From: Medicago truncatula
Taxonomy: Eukaryota > Streptophyta > Magnoliopsida > Fabales > Fabaceae
Reading direction: 5' to 3'
Length of the DNA stretch: 64,000 bases
Assembly: GCF_003473485.1 (NCBI RefSeq)
Contig: NC_053047.1
Span: 32,970,972-33,034,971 of the forward strand
Both the position numbers and the translations under genes were made by a program. The notes beneath the pieces are model-generated. The model had not been told where the DNA came from, ran no database searches, and saw only the letters and a list, made by a program, of their open reading frames with translations. This document shows positions 29,627-40,504 of this stretch, piece after piece; within the stretch, counting starts at the first letter, position 1; each line of letters starts with the position of its first letter.

Positions 29627-31195
29627 ATGGCTGGAAGAAACATAGAAACTCTCCTCTCCTATCACTGCCTGACTGGTAAACACTTCAACACATATTCATA
29701 AATATGTAATTATTTTTTTGTTGCGGTTTTTTTTTTGTTGTTGCTGTTTATACATAACGAAAATTTCACTTTCGTTCGTTGACAGGTCCTCTCTTGAAAA
29801 ACCCAGTTTCAGAATATGATAAAGCAATCAACAAGCTACAAATGAAATACAGAACATACATCGTCGAGTATGACTTCGAAACTGTGAGTATGCTTTCCTT
29901 TTCGTTGTAGTATCAGAATGTTATATAATTGTCTTCCTAATTTAAAACGTCCATATGCCTATTGCAACCAATTTTTTTTCATCGATATAAACGGAAATTT
30001 TTAAATAGTTACTAATTTTTTTCATGCTTATCAACATGTCAATCGTTAGTAAACAGAATCTCCTATTATTTTCCGTGATACAGAAGAACCTGAAGATGTG
30101 TGTGCGGGTTGCTCACATTTGGTTAATTCCAGAGAAGAAAGTTCCAACTAACATCATTTTCATGAACATGTTGCTGGTTGATGCAAAGGTTTGTACAATT
30201 TTTCAAAGTTATTTTTTAAATTAACCAGTTACAAGCATATATATCACAACACCAGTTACAATTTTTTTTCATCGATATAAACGGAAATTTTTAAATAGTT
30301 ACTAATTTCTTTCATGCTTATCAACATGTCAATCGTTAGTAAACAGAATCTCCTATTATTTTCCGTGATACAGAAGAACCTGAATATGTGTGTGCGGGTT
30401 GATGCAAAGGTTTGTACAATTTTTCAAAGTTATTTTTTAAATTAACCAGTTACAAGCATATATATCACAACACCAGAAAGTCATCACTGATTATTTTGTT
30501 GCCATTCTCTTTTTGTTGCTTACGCATGATTGAATGAATAATTGAGTTGAATATGACACAGGTAAGTTAGATTAGGTTCGATTTAACATGCTTCTTTCTT
30601 TTATTTTATTTTATATGGAAATGTCAAAGGTGCCTCTCTTTAGTTTTTTTATTTTAACCACATATTTCCTACTGTTGTTGTCATCTATAGGGTGGACGTA
30701 TCCACGCCACGGTTAGAAAAGAATTGGTGGCAAAGTTCAGGTCAATGGTTGAGAAAGGGGGTACATATGAACTTAGCAATGCAATCGTCGGTTTTAATGA
30801 AGGTCCATATAAGCTAACTTCCCACAAACACAAACTTAGTATGTTGCACAACTCAAATTTTACCAAAATGGAATTGCCTACTATTCCTATCAATGTTTTT
30901 GATTTCATGTCATTCAATGAAATTCTCTCTTCAGATGTCGAGGACACATCTGCTGATAATACTTCGATTATGATTGTGTGTTGTGCATTGAAATAGGTGA
31001 TGTAAGGGAAACTGAAAAGGAGGGCAGGAAGAGCAAAGTGATTGATCTCACTTTGCAAGATCTAGAGTGAGCTTTATATTTTTATCTGTGCCTCACTCGT
31101 GTAATATAATTTTCATTAACATTGTGTGGATGCATTGATTATTACCTAATATTTGACTGCAGAAACAACTGTATGCATTGCTCTCTGTGGGTGAA
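29627..31195 (+). pseudogene. RPA1-like (DUF223 OB-fold) gene copy, broken, plus strand
   Basis: The exon at 30084-30188 (KNLKMCVRVAHIWLIPEKKV ... MLLVDAK) joins 30691 onward (GGRIHATVRKELVAKFRSMV ... TYELSNAIVGFNEGPYKLTS). This is the N-terminal OB-fold of plant replication protein A large-subunit relatives. Upstream exon-like pieces at 29627-29675 and 29786-29883 (GPLLKNPVSEYDKAINKLQM) join in phase but I do not recognise them. Three faults are visible. The donor after VEDTSA reads AT instead of GT (about 30955-30962), so translation runs into a stop at about 30994. A downstream exon (GDVRETEKEGRKSKVIDLTL, 30995-31067) is then stranded. The next exon at 31163 has lost one G in CTCTGTGGG. 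The minus-strand copy keeps both features. Confidence 0.75.
29968..30475 (+). repeat. Tandem duplication of RPA1-like exon 3 region, second copy internally deleted
   Basis: The segment from TTTTTTCATCGATATAAACG through the DUF223 exon to the CAAGCATATATATCACAACA block occurs twice, at about 29968-30258 and 30259-30475. In the second copy the exon jumps from GTGTGTGCGGGTTG straight to ATGCAAAGG. About 70 bases between two GGTTG motifs are gone, leaving an exon stub. Confidence 0.85.
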
Positions 31196-31262
31196 CATGC
31201 TGACAAAACTGTGAGCTTTTTAGCTAACCACGACAACTCTTCGCCTGTTGTATTGATATGGT

Positions 31263-31994
31263 TCTTCACCCCACAGAGAGCAATGCATACGGTTGTTTCT
31301 GCAGTCAAATATTAGGTAATAATCAATGCATCCACACAATGTTAATGAAAATTATATTACACGAATGAGGCACAAATTGTAATGAAAAGTAAAAACAATT
31401 GTAAGAATTTTCTCAAGGAGTGCAGATAGTCATAAGTAATGCACAACACACAATCATAATCGAAGTATTACCAGCAGATGTGTCCTCGACATCTGAAGAG
31501 AGAATTTCATTGAATAACATGAAATCAAAAACACTGATAGTAATAGTAGGCAAGTCTTTTTTGGTAAAATTTGAGTTGTGCAACATACTAAGTTTGTGTT
31601 TGTGGGAAGTTAGCTTATATGGACCTTCATTAAAACCATTGACCTGAACTTTGCCACCAATTCTTTTCTAACCGTGGTGTGGATACGTCCACCCTATAGA
31701 TGACAACAACATTAGGAAATATGTGGTTAAAATAAAAAACTAAAGAGAGGCACCTTTGACAATTCCATATAAAATAAAATAAAAGAAAGAAGCATGTTAA
31801 ATCGAACTTTGAAAAATTGCACAAACCTTTGCATCAACCAGCAACATGTTCATGAAAATGATGTTAGTTGGAACTTTCTTCTTTGGAATTAACCAAATGT
31901 ACGCAACCCGCACACACATCTTCAGGTTCTTCTTTCCTCCAGAAATAGCTGACAGTGGGGTGTATATGCTAGATATTTTTGTTTGGTGTTTCAT
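31263..31994 (-). pseudogene. RPA1-like (DUF223) gene copy, broken, minus strand
   Basis: It starts at 31994 with MKHQTKISSIYTPLSAISGG followed by KKNLKMCVRVAYIWLIPKKK. The ISSIxxG..K lead-in looks like a natural N-terminus of plant DUF223 proteins. The next exon (about 31696 down to about 31470) keeps GGRIHxTVRKELVAKFRSM but has lost 43 bp between two GGTT motifs relative to the plus copy, shifting the frame. Its donor (TCTGCTGGTAATAC) and the CTCTGTGGGG tract are intact, unlike the plus copy. The two copies face each other around a loop at about 31196-31262. Confidence 0.75.
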
Positions 31995-32047
31995 AAGAAA
32001 GGAATATGCTTGTTTAGAATGAGATTATATTGGTGGTAGGTTGTGAT

Positions 32048-32057
32048 GTATTTATAG
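32048..32057 (-). promoter_or_regulatory. TATA-box candidate for the minus-strand RPA1-like copy
   Basis: CTATAAATAC on the minus strand lies about 55 bases upstream of the ATG at 31994, a normal plant spacing. Nothing else supports it. Confidence 0.4.
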
Positions 32058-32159
32058 ACCAGAGGGACAGCTCTTAACAGGGTATGATGATATAGGAAAC
32101 GACTTGTTTACTGCTTTGCATTAAAAATAGCTTAATTTGTTATGCACGTTGTGTTTACT

Positions 32160-32390
32160 TCTCTCCATAAAAAATAGGTCTTTTTGTTTACTAAAGATTG
32201 ACATAGTGATAAGCATATCAAAAGATAGGACAGTCTGTTTACTAAAGATTGACATATTGATAAGGATGAAACACATGAAACAAATTAGTAATCATTTAAC
32301 AATTTTGTTCTGTATCACGGAAAATAATAGGAAATTCTGTTTACTAACGATTGACACGTTGATAAGCATGAAAGAAATTAGTAAGAGATA
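32160..32390. repeat. Three inverted partial copies of the RPA1-like intron segment
   Basis: TTTACTAAAGATTGACATAG, TTTACTAAAGATTGACATAT and TTTACTAACGATTGACACGT recur about every 60-110 bases. Each is followed by TGATAAGcAT-like sequence, and the last is preceded by CTGTATCACGGAAAATAATAGG. They are reverse complements of the intron 5' of exon 3 at 30030-30083 and 30320-30375, and so extend the inverted repeat. Confidence 0.7.
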
Positions 32391-32904
32391 ATATTATTGC
32401 TTACCAGATATTATTCCCTGGATTTAAGCAATATTTTTTCCTGGATTTTCCAAATTATGATAGCAAATTAGATATTATTTTGTAGTGAACATGATTCTGA
32501 TGGATTCTACTAAATTACAAAAAAAATTAAGCTAGCCTATTAAACTAAAGTTTCAACATAAAAAATGTATGTTTTAACTTTGCTACTTCTCTTCTAGTAT
32601 CTTCTAGAAATAATAAAACAAAATGCGTATGATATATATTTCGGGTGCAACAATTGTGACTAAAGGAACAAAATAAAGGATTGAAAATTAACTTACTTAT
32701 CAATTAGCAAAAACAAAATACTTCAAAGTTTATGATAACTATTGATAACTATGGATGCTCTCTTGTTTCCTGTTTATTTTATGATGCTTTGTAAGACCCC
32801 AAAATTTTATTTACAATTATTTTGTCTCTATTTGTGATAAAATTATTCTAGTATCCTTTGATCTTGTTTTTATGAAGAAACTCTACCTTAATTAGTTTTC
32901 TGAA

Positions 32905-32945
32905 TTTCTAGTTTCGAGGACGAAACTATTTTAAGGGGGTAAGAA
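32905..32945 (+). other. Polypurine-tract-like end of a Ty3/gypsy-type internal region
   Basis: TTTCGAGGACGAAACTATTT is followed by TAAGGGGGTAAGAA just before TGTAACATCCCG. GAGGACGAA plus a purine run before TGTAAC is a common 3' end of legume gypsy pol regions. A second such end is at 35354-35394. Confidence 0.5.
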
Positions 32946-34740
32946 TGTAACATCCCGATATTTTATATATGTATTTTTATAAATAATTTTCTTGGCTTGC
33001 CACTTAGTTGTTCAACAATTTATATCATGTGCGAGAAACCTTACAAAATCTTGACATTCTTTACTTTGGTTTATTAATTGAATCTGATTTCATCTATTTC
33101 ATTTTTTATTAATCAATTTGGTGTGAAAAAAATAGGCTATCATTCCTTACATAATTTATTTTTATTCAAGTCATTTATTGTTTTATTTTTATTTGTAATC
33201 TATTTTATAGTTAATAATTTGGATTATATTAATTATTTTATTAATTGATTTTCTATTTTGATATGGTCATACCACACGTTTCTTGGTCTAATTGCCTAAT
33301 CAAAATGCTTCAAAATATCTCCTAATTACTTGGGTGTAGTGGCATTACCATTACTTGAGAGAAATAATAGTAATGTGAAACCAATCCATTTGCACGTAAA
33401 AATGGATTAGACCAATATAGGGAGTGAAGGTTTGACGGTTACTAGTTCTAATACCCAGCCTACGTAACCACACTCTTATCATGGATTCTTCATAAATCAC
33501 AATTTCTTTGGTTTTCTTTTAGAAGAAGACAGTGTTGTTCATCCATCAATACTAGTTGAATGTATCCCCATTTTTCATTGACCAAGCTGACGCCATACCC
33601 TTCCATTCCATTTCTTTCTCTCACGTTGAACTAGGTTTGCATAGTTATCAGTATTAATTAATTGTGTTATTTTGTTCCTAGAAAATAAGCCACGCCTATC
33701 CCAATTCTCTCACAATTAGTTGGTAATTAAATACGAGCCACTCTTCTTTGATTTGGAGCATTTTACCTTTCACGTAAACGAGCCTTTATTTTCCAAATCT
33801 TAAACATTCCATCATTACTTTAATCCTTGTGCACTCAAATTTAGTTCTTCTAATAGATGATCATTATATCCCTCCTTGGTTTCTCGACATCACAAATATC
33901 ACCCATTATTCTCATCTCCCTCTTTATAATTCCTCACTCAGTGACACGACATTATTATAGTCTCTTGTCCTTTCAATTTATTCCATAAGCTAATAAAGCA
34001 CTCCCTAGCGTCTTCTTTGTTCACAAATTTGGGTGAGTTCATAAGTCATTATGTTATTCTATTTCTATTTAATTCTTTGTTCAAATTTCCGAAACTCTAA
34101 TAGTTCGACCCTTTTTCTTGAAGCTTTAGTTTTTCTCCTTTGTGAGTTACTCTTCACGATGATTTAGAGGTCGATTGGAAGTAAAGCGGCGTTTTCACGG
34201 TGGTTTAGAGGTTGCTAGGAAGTAAAGCGGTGTTTAAGGTAAGAGTTTTTTCCCCATACGTTCTTACTAAGTACTAAGATTATGTTATGAATTAGAGGTA
34301 GAGATTCTTGTCTGTTGAAAAGAACAAAACAACTAAAATAAGAATTCATATGGTAAAATTTAACCTTTTATAAAAGTTATTAGTTTAATTATATTTTATA
34401 TGATGTCTGTATGATAATTTTATGTGGAATGACATTTATTTTATTTTTCTATTCATATATGTTTTTGTGGTATTGTTAAAGAAGTGTTAGACTTTGCTGA
34501 TAAACTAAATAAATGAAAATATAGATAACTACAAGCAGCATAAGCGAAATAATTTGACTGCAACAAACATTAATATTTTTACTTATAATCAAAATCAATG
34601 TTTCATAAAAAAAATACCGATTATAATTTTCAAACGTTGGTATAATAAAAAGAGCGGAACGTGCTCGTCTTTTCGCTTGTTGAAGTGATTTGATGAAATA
34701 TATAAGGTAAATCACACCTAGGATATAGTTAATGTCTTAG
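32946..34740 (+). repeat. Diverged long LTR-like repeat, copy 2
   Basis: It begins TGTAACATCCCGATATTTTA and parallels 20189-21890, without the LINE insertion. Shared later blocks include TTATGAATTAGAGGTAGAGA, TTTTATATGATGTCTGTATG and TAGGATATAGTTAATG. No protein frame is present. The right end is uncertain. Confidence 0.5.
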
Positions 34741-35394
34741 TTGCATATGAAATTGAAGGATTAACACGTTATGTCATTAAACGAGAAGTGAATTGTGTTA
34801 AGTGAATGGTATAAGAAGTTTAGTTTAATTTATCTATTCTTATTTATAATTGATTAGATGAATGTATAATATTGAGGTAGAGAGTGAGGATACTTCTAAG
34901 ATAACCTTTATAACAATACTATGAGAATGGGGTGGATTTTTTTTTAAGTAAAAATCTTTATATGTCATTATGATATAATAGAAGAGCCAATTAGTGGAGT
35001 TTAGAGATATGATGTTTCCTTAGTGTCTCAAGCTTGACTCTTAATATGATAAAGAATTGTAGCAATTCTTAAGAGAGCCAATTCAGAAGGAACAACCCCT
35101 AGCTAGACTAAGAACTACATTCTCTTTTAAACAAAGAGGATTATAGCTTATCAATTAATAGTATGTTTAAGAAAAATATCATTATTTTTAAGGAGGGGAG
35201 TTCTCGTAATAGAATTTCAAAGGAAGCTCATAAGAATAAGTCCACCATGCACCATAAATAACTGAAATGTATCAGGATATACTAAGAATGTATTAGTAGT
35301 CAGGAATTAAAAAGAAATTGGCTAGCATTGTATCTTTTAGTTTTTAACTATAGCGTAAATTTCGAGGACGAAATTTCTTTAAAAAGGAGAGAAA

Positions 35395-36980
35395 TGTAAT
35401 ATCCCAAAAACCGCAACAACCGAATCAACCCAACCTATATTGGTTTGATTTGATTTCTATTTTAAAAGCCAACTGAACCAAACCAACCCACATACTTTTT
35501 TATCTTACGGTTAAGATGACATTTAACCTCAAAACCGAATCAAATTTCACTGAAAACACACTTATATTGATGTGTAAGCGATTTCTTATTAGTGACATGT
35601 ACCCAAGATTGAAGTGTTAGGTTAGTAGCTTTTAGAAACAAAAGACTAGTTTTGATTTAATTCGTCTATACAGTTGATAAGTGACAAAATCATGTTAGTT
35701 TCCATAGCACTTATTCACTTGTTTTGTGATAAATCTATATAAAAACCCATAATTTATTGTAAATACTTAAACTATTATAATTTTATGTCAGTAAACTGTT
35801 ATTATCTAGTTTCCACCACTTATTGTAGGTTTGAGACTTTATTTACAAAGAAACAAAGAATCTGAGTACAAGGTAATTCATTAGGCTGGCCAAGACAAGC
35901 TAAAGGCAAGCAAAGTCTTAAGTATTTCTGGGCAAGCTGATTCGCTGGACGAGCCGGAAGCGAAGAGTTTCAGAGACTCAAGAAGAAAAGCAAGAGCAGC
36001 TTTGTTGGGCGAGCAACATTTCTCCCAACAAAGCATGGTGGTTTAGTGGATAGACAAGAATGAATTCGTCTACCATGACAACACTTTTATGATTAGCATA
36101 AATAGACTTGTTAACATAATTCTTGGAATATTTTTACACTCTCAATCTCGTTTTAAGAGGGAGAAACTTGGGGAAACATAGACTTGTTAGCATGGTGGTT
36201 TATTTTCTTTGATTTAATTATGTTCTCAATACTTATTCTGACGTGCAATCCAAAATTGAACATTTAATTTAGAAAGTGTGAGACATCGACTTTTTATCTA
36301 AATAATTTGAATTAAATCATGAGTAGATACTAATGCATAAACATAAGATTAGGTTTGCATTCGCTTACACTATCCGATCATATGCCATTGAATTAATTGA
36401 CTATTTTGTTTAACATCAAAAGTTAATTGATACACTAGATACAAGTCATTTTCCAGACATGAAAACATACGATGCGGAATAGGCGGAAATATAGTTGAAT
36501 CTTAAAAAGTATATAATCGTCAAGAGAACACATTGAGAGAATAACTATTAACATCTAATCTCAACACACTTTTTCTTTATCCTTATTTGCAACGTATTTT
36601 ATAATTGTTTCTTACAACAAAACTCTTTTTAAACCTTGATTTAAAATAGTGTAAACTTGATTGATTGAAACTATAACACAATCTCTATGGATTCAATATT
36701 TAGTTTTTGATAAAAACTATCATACTTAAATTCTCTTTATCAACCGTCAATGTAACACTATTAATCAATCATAATCCTTGTATAATAGAAAACATTTAAT
36801 TTTAATCATACCTATTACCATGGTCACATATATAATTAGTAGATTTATTGAGAGCGTAAAACCTTTTACAACCACAATGTATCAAAATGAATTTCATTTT
36901 TATACCCGACACTAAATCACAACCAATCAAATGAATAACTTTAAAACTAATTATAAATAAAATCGAACATTAATTGACAA
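35395..36980. other. Repeat-like non-coding stretch
   Basis: It follows a second GAGGACGAAATTTC / AAGGAGAGAAA tract and starts TGTAATATCCCAAAAACCGC, so it is probably LTR-derived. A GC-richer patch at 35880-36050 gives no recognisable protein. No gene seen. Confidence 0.35.
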
Positions 36981-36985
36981 TGACA

Positions 36986-37183
36986 ATGAAGATGCATATA
37001 AATTAAAAGACTGGTCTCTCCAACAACTTATCTTACATGTATTAGGTCATCATGAAGATGCATATAAATTAAAAGACCGGTCTCTCTGACAACTTATCTT
37101 ACATGTATTAGGTCATCATGAAGATGCATATAAATTAAAAGACCGGTCTCTCTGACAACTTATCTTACATGTATTAGGTCATC
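36986..37183. repeat. 66-bp tandem repeat, three copies
   Basis: Copies start at 36986, 37052 and 37118. Each contains GATGCATATAAATTAAAAGA, then a GACCGGTCTCTCTGACAACT-like part and CTTACATGTATTAGGTCAT. Copies 2 and 3 are identical by eye over their length. Copy 1 differs at a few bases (CTGGTCTCTCCAACAAC). AGACCGGTCT in copies 2 and 3 is a perfect palindrome. Confidence 0.9.
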
Positions 37184-37256
37184 GATAATCATATGATTGA
37201 GATTAGATAATTTAGATTCAATTTCAATATTTCGAACAATAAAATAATATAAAATA

Positions 37257-37690
37257 TGTTATGGACCGGCCAGAAGGCCAATTCCATGCTGACACGTGGA
37301 CTAACCGTCCACCACACTAGGGCACGACGCCTGAAGGAACACACCAATAACGATGCACCGTATCACATTCGAGAGCAAGCCTATGTGCGACAATCACCAT
37401 GCACGTGTCCTCTAACCGCTCTCTAATCACACGTTGCATATCCCAGATTATTCTCACGCGCGCTTTATATAAGGGTGACTTAACTTCACCTATGATTCAC
37501 TTTACCCACACTTTTTACACACTCTTTCTCAATTCCATTACTGACTTGAGCGTTGGAGTGTTAACGTGCCGACATGCACCTTTCGTCCCACGAATCATTG
37601 CCACTGTATCGGAGCCCTTTCCGTCACCGTTGCCTCTCATCCATTCTCACCGGACAGATCAAAATCTATATTCTTTAACTGTCTGATCTT
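37257..37690 (+). mobile_element. LTR-like fragment with its own TATA box
   Basis: From TGTTATGGACCGGCCAGAAG the sequence has CACGTG at 37293-37298 and 37402-37407, then GCGCTTTATATAAGGGTGAC. About 80 bases later comes TTACTGACTTGAGCGTTGGA, a phrase I associate with transcribed LTR regions of legume gypsy elements. No gag frame follows. It is probably a solo or partial LTR. It lies about 0.5-0.9 kb upstream of the CAR-type gene. Confidence 0.5.
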
Positions 37691-38170
37691 AATTGAACGA
37701 TCATCAATGTCCCGATATAATGAACACCCATAAAAGTTAATATATTTTTTTCCTTGTAATAATGGAGGGTAACTAACCGTGTAAGAAAAAAAGAAAATCT
37801 AGTGGAACGCGTTGGTTGATAATTCCAACTGTCATGGATAACAACTTGTCATAGACAGACACAATCAAAGAACACAACCTAACAAAATAACATCATAACA
37901 CCCAAACACATTTATATATGTTCTGTTCTTATTATTATTGTTAAGGTTTTGGTTTCACATGAACAAACAAACAAACATAGATTCCATTGATCCATTCATA
38001 GTACACATCTTTGTCAGTGGGACCCACCACCACAATTTTTTTCATGCACATCACGTTCCTCTCATTTTCTTTCCATAAATACACAATATAATACAATAAT
38101 AATATAATAATTAAGAAGAAAAAGTCTCATTCATAATTCATATAATAATTAAGAATAAAAGGAAGAAGAA

Positions 38171-40504
38171 ATGGAGGAATCACCATCAACATCAAGAAAA
38201 TCTCTGATGGAGAATCTATTAGGCCTTCTGAGGGTTCGTGTGAAGCGTGGTGTTAACCTTGCTGTTCGTGATGTTCGTAGCAGTGATCCTTATGTTGTTA
38301 TCAAGATGTATAATCAGGTTAATTTTCAATTCTTCTACAATTTTTTCATCATAACAATAATTGAAAATTCAATTTCTTTTTCTTATATTTATTTGCTAAC
38401 TTTTCTTGATGTTGATTTAACCAAACCCTTTATTTTTATTTTTTTTGACAAATTCTATTCAATTTTCTTGCTTTTGATTTATTGAATCAAGGGCCACTTT
38501 ATTTTATTTTATTTTTTTGAAAAATTCTCAATAGTGAAGAAATACCACTCAATTTTCTTGTTATTGAGTCAAATTGTGCACAAATTCTACTCAATTTTCA
38601 TGCTTTTAATACAATGAATTGAATCAAGGGTTATAAGTATTGAGAAATTTTACTCAATTTTCTTGCTATTGAATTACGCACTTTTTATTTTATTTTATGA
38701 ACTGCTCTTAATTATGAAGAAAATGAGTAGAAACTGGTTTTTTAGTTGTTGACACTTTTTCTATACAGGACTTGACAGTTGTTTGAGAAAATCTGTTAAT
38801 TTGTATGAATGATTAAATTGATGTTGAATGCAACATAGGTTTTAGTTATTGAAGGGTTTTAAATGCAATATTTATCCTAGTAGACACTAGATATTGTGTA
38901 TTTGTGTTGTTTAAATATTATGCACAATCATATGATGTTTTTGTTTTGTGAATTTTATTTTTCAGAAACTTAAGACTCACGTTAAAAAAAAGAATGTTAA
39001 TCCTGAGTGGAATGAAGACCTTACTCTGTCTGTTATAGATCCTAATCACCCAGTTACATTGGTAAGTGATTGAATTGGTTAGTTGTTTGATGTCTTTATT
39101 TTCTTGTTTATAACATCCATTTCAGTTAAACAAAAAGTTTTTGTTTTGATTATGTCTACACCAAACAAACACATGCACTTCAACAATTCTGGATTAATGT
39201 AATTGAACAATTATGTGTACAAACTTCATGAAATTTTCTGTTTTTACCTATGAAGCACGGACACGCCTCAATGTCGGACACATGTCTTGTTTGACACCAA
39301 CAGTACTTGTAATAACGCTGAATTATGTGATTTTTTCAAATTATTAGCTGTGTCGTGTCCGGTGTCTGTGCTTCATAGGTTTTTACGCAACAGAATTTTG
39401 ACATTTCGCATGTCCTGCTTTGGAAATGAAATATCCAGTTAAGCGTTGTCAAATAACGGCTATAGCAGCACTGTTGTGTAACGGAATTTGAACAAAGTTA
39501 TTGTTCCGTGATATGCTATTTAATACAAAGTGTTGTCATATAGCGGCGCTATATCACCAATAGACATGATATTAAGAGTCTTTATATGATTTATTCTTTC
39601 ATCACCTTTTTTAGTGTAAAATGACAGTAATGAAATTTGAACCTGTGGCCTCGGGCATACCCTTTCTTTATTACTTTGAGTGTAATCTAATCGTTGGCCG
39701 TTCTACTCGTTTGCTCTTTGATACCTTACAATGTTCTTTTCTGATGAATTTGTTTTTACGGTCTTGATAACAAGTGGTTCTAGAGGGAAAAACTGTTTAA
39801 GAAGAGTGTTATACACTCCATTAAATGTTTTTGATTATAAAAGTAACTATTGTATAATCTGATTTCTTTTCAATATCATAAATATTTTACCTTTGGTTAT
39901 ATATTTTAACCATTGTTTCTTTAATAGTACTCCAAGGGAACCCATTTTTTTTTTATCTGAGATGTTCTGATATATCAATTTGAGTTTAATAACTGCCAGT
40001 GTCAAATGTTTACACTGTTAACAAATCACAACGTATGTGTGACTTTAGAAGTAATTCTGATTAAGTCAAATATTTGTAATTATCCGACGGTTGTAACTGA
40101 TTGACAGTGTAAAAAATCTTTACACCGGAAGTGTATAGGATTATAACCTATCAATTTCGTACATTCATGGTATCGGATTGCTCATTGGTTGATTATTTTC
40201 TTTCTAATTGCAGACTGTGTATGATCATGACACTTTTAGCAAAGATGACAAAATGGGAGATGCAGTATTTGACGCCTCGACCTTCATAGAAGCCCTGAGG
40301 ATGAATGTAACCGGCCTTGCAAACGGCACCGTACTCAAGCGGATACCACCAAGCAAACACAACTGCCTTGCCGAGGAGAGCTGTATCTATTATAGCAATG
40401 GCAAAATTATCCAAGATATGATCCTTAGATTGCAAAATGTGGAATGTGGTGAAGTTGAAATCACTTTGCACTGGATTGATCTTCCTGGTTCTAAAGGTTT
40501 ATAA
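38171..40504 (+). CDS. CAR-type C2-domain protein (C2-domain ABA-related family)
   Basis: Three exons join in phase 0: 38171-38317, 38966-39061 and 40214-40504, giving 177 residues. One C2 domain fills nearly the whole protein: GLLRVRVKRGVNLAVRDVRS with SDPYVVIKM, VNPEWNEDLTLSV, and TVYDHDTFSKDDKMGD. The Asp residues in these loops are the calcium and phospholipid ligands of C2 domains. After strand 6 comes the plant-specific insert (FIEALRMNVTGLANGTVLKR ... HNCLAEESCI) and the end VECGEVEITLHWIDLPGSKG that define CAR/GAP1-like proteins. Known CAR proteins bind membranes in a calcium-dependent way and bring PYR/PYL ABA receptors to the plasma membrane. Length and all key residues look intact. 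Intron 2 carries a hAT-type MITE. Confidence 0.93.
39248..39378. mobile_element. hAT-type MITE (131 bp) in intron 2 of the CAR-type gene
   Basis: The ends CTATGAAGCACGGACAC and GTGTCTGTGCTTCATAG are inverted. GTTTTTAC is directly repeated at 39240-39247 and 39379-39386, an 8-bp target duplication as made by hAT transposases. Similar but more worn sequence lies at about 4041-4155 (ATGAAGCACCGACACG ... GTGTAGGTGCTT). Confidence 0.85.

Noticed and set aside
36986..37183. CRISPR-like array
   Set aside because: The three units are contiguous 66-bp tandem copies without spacers, in a plant nuclear context.
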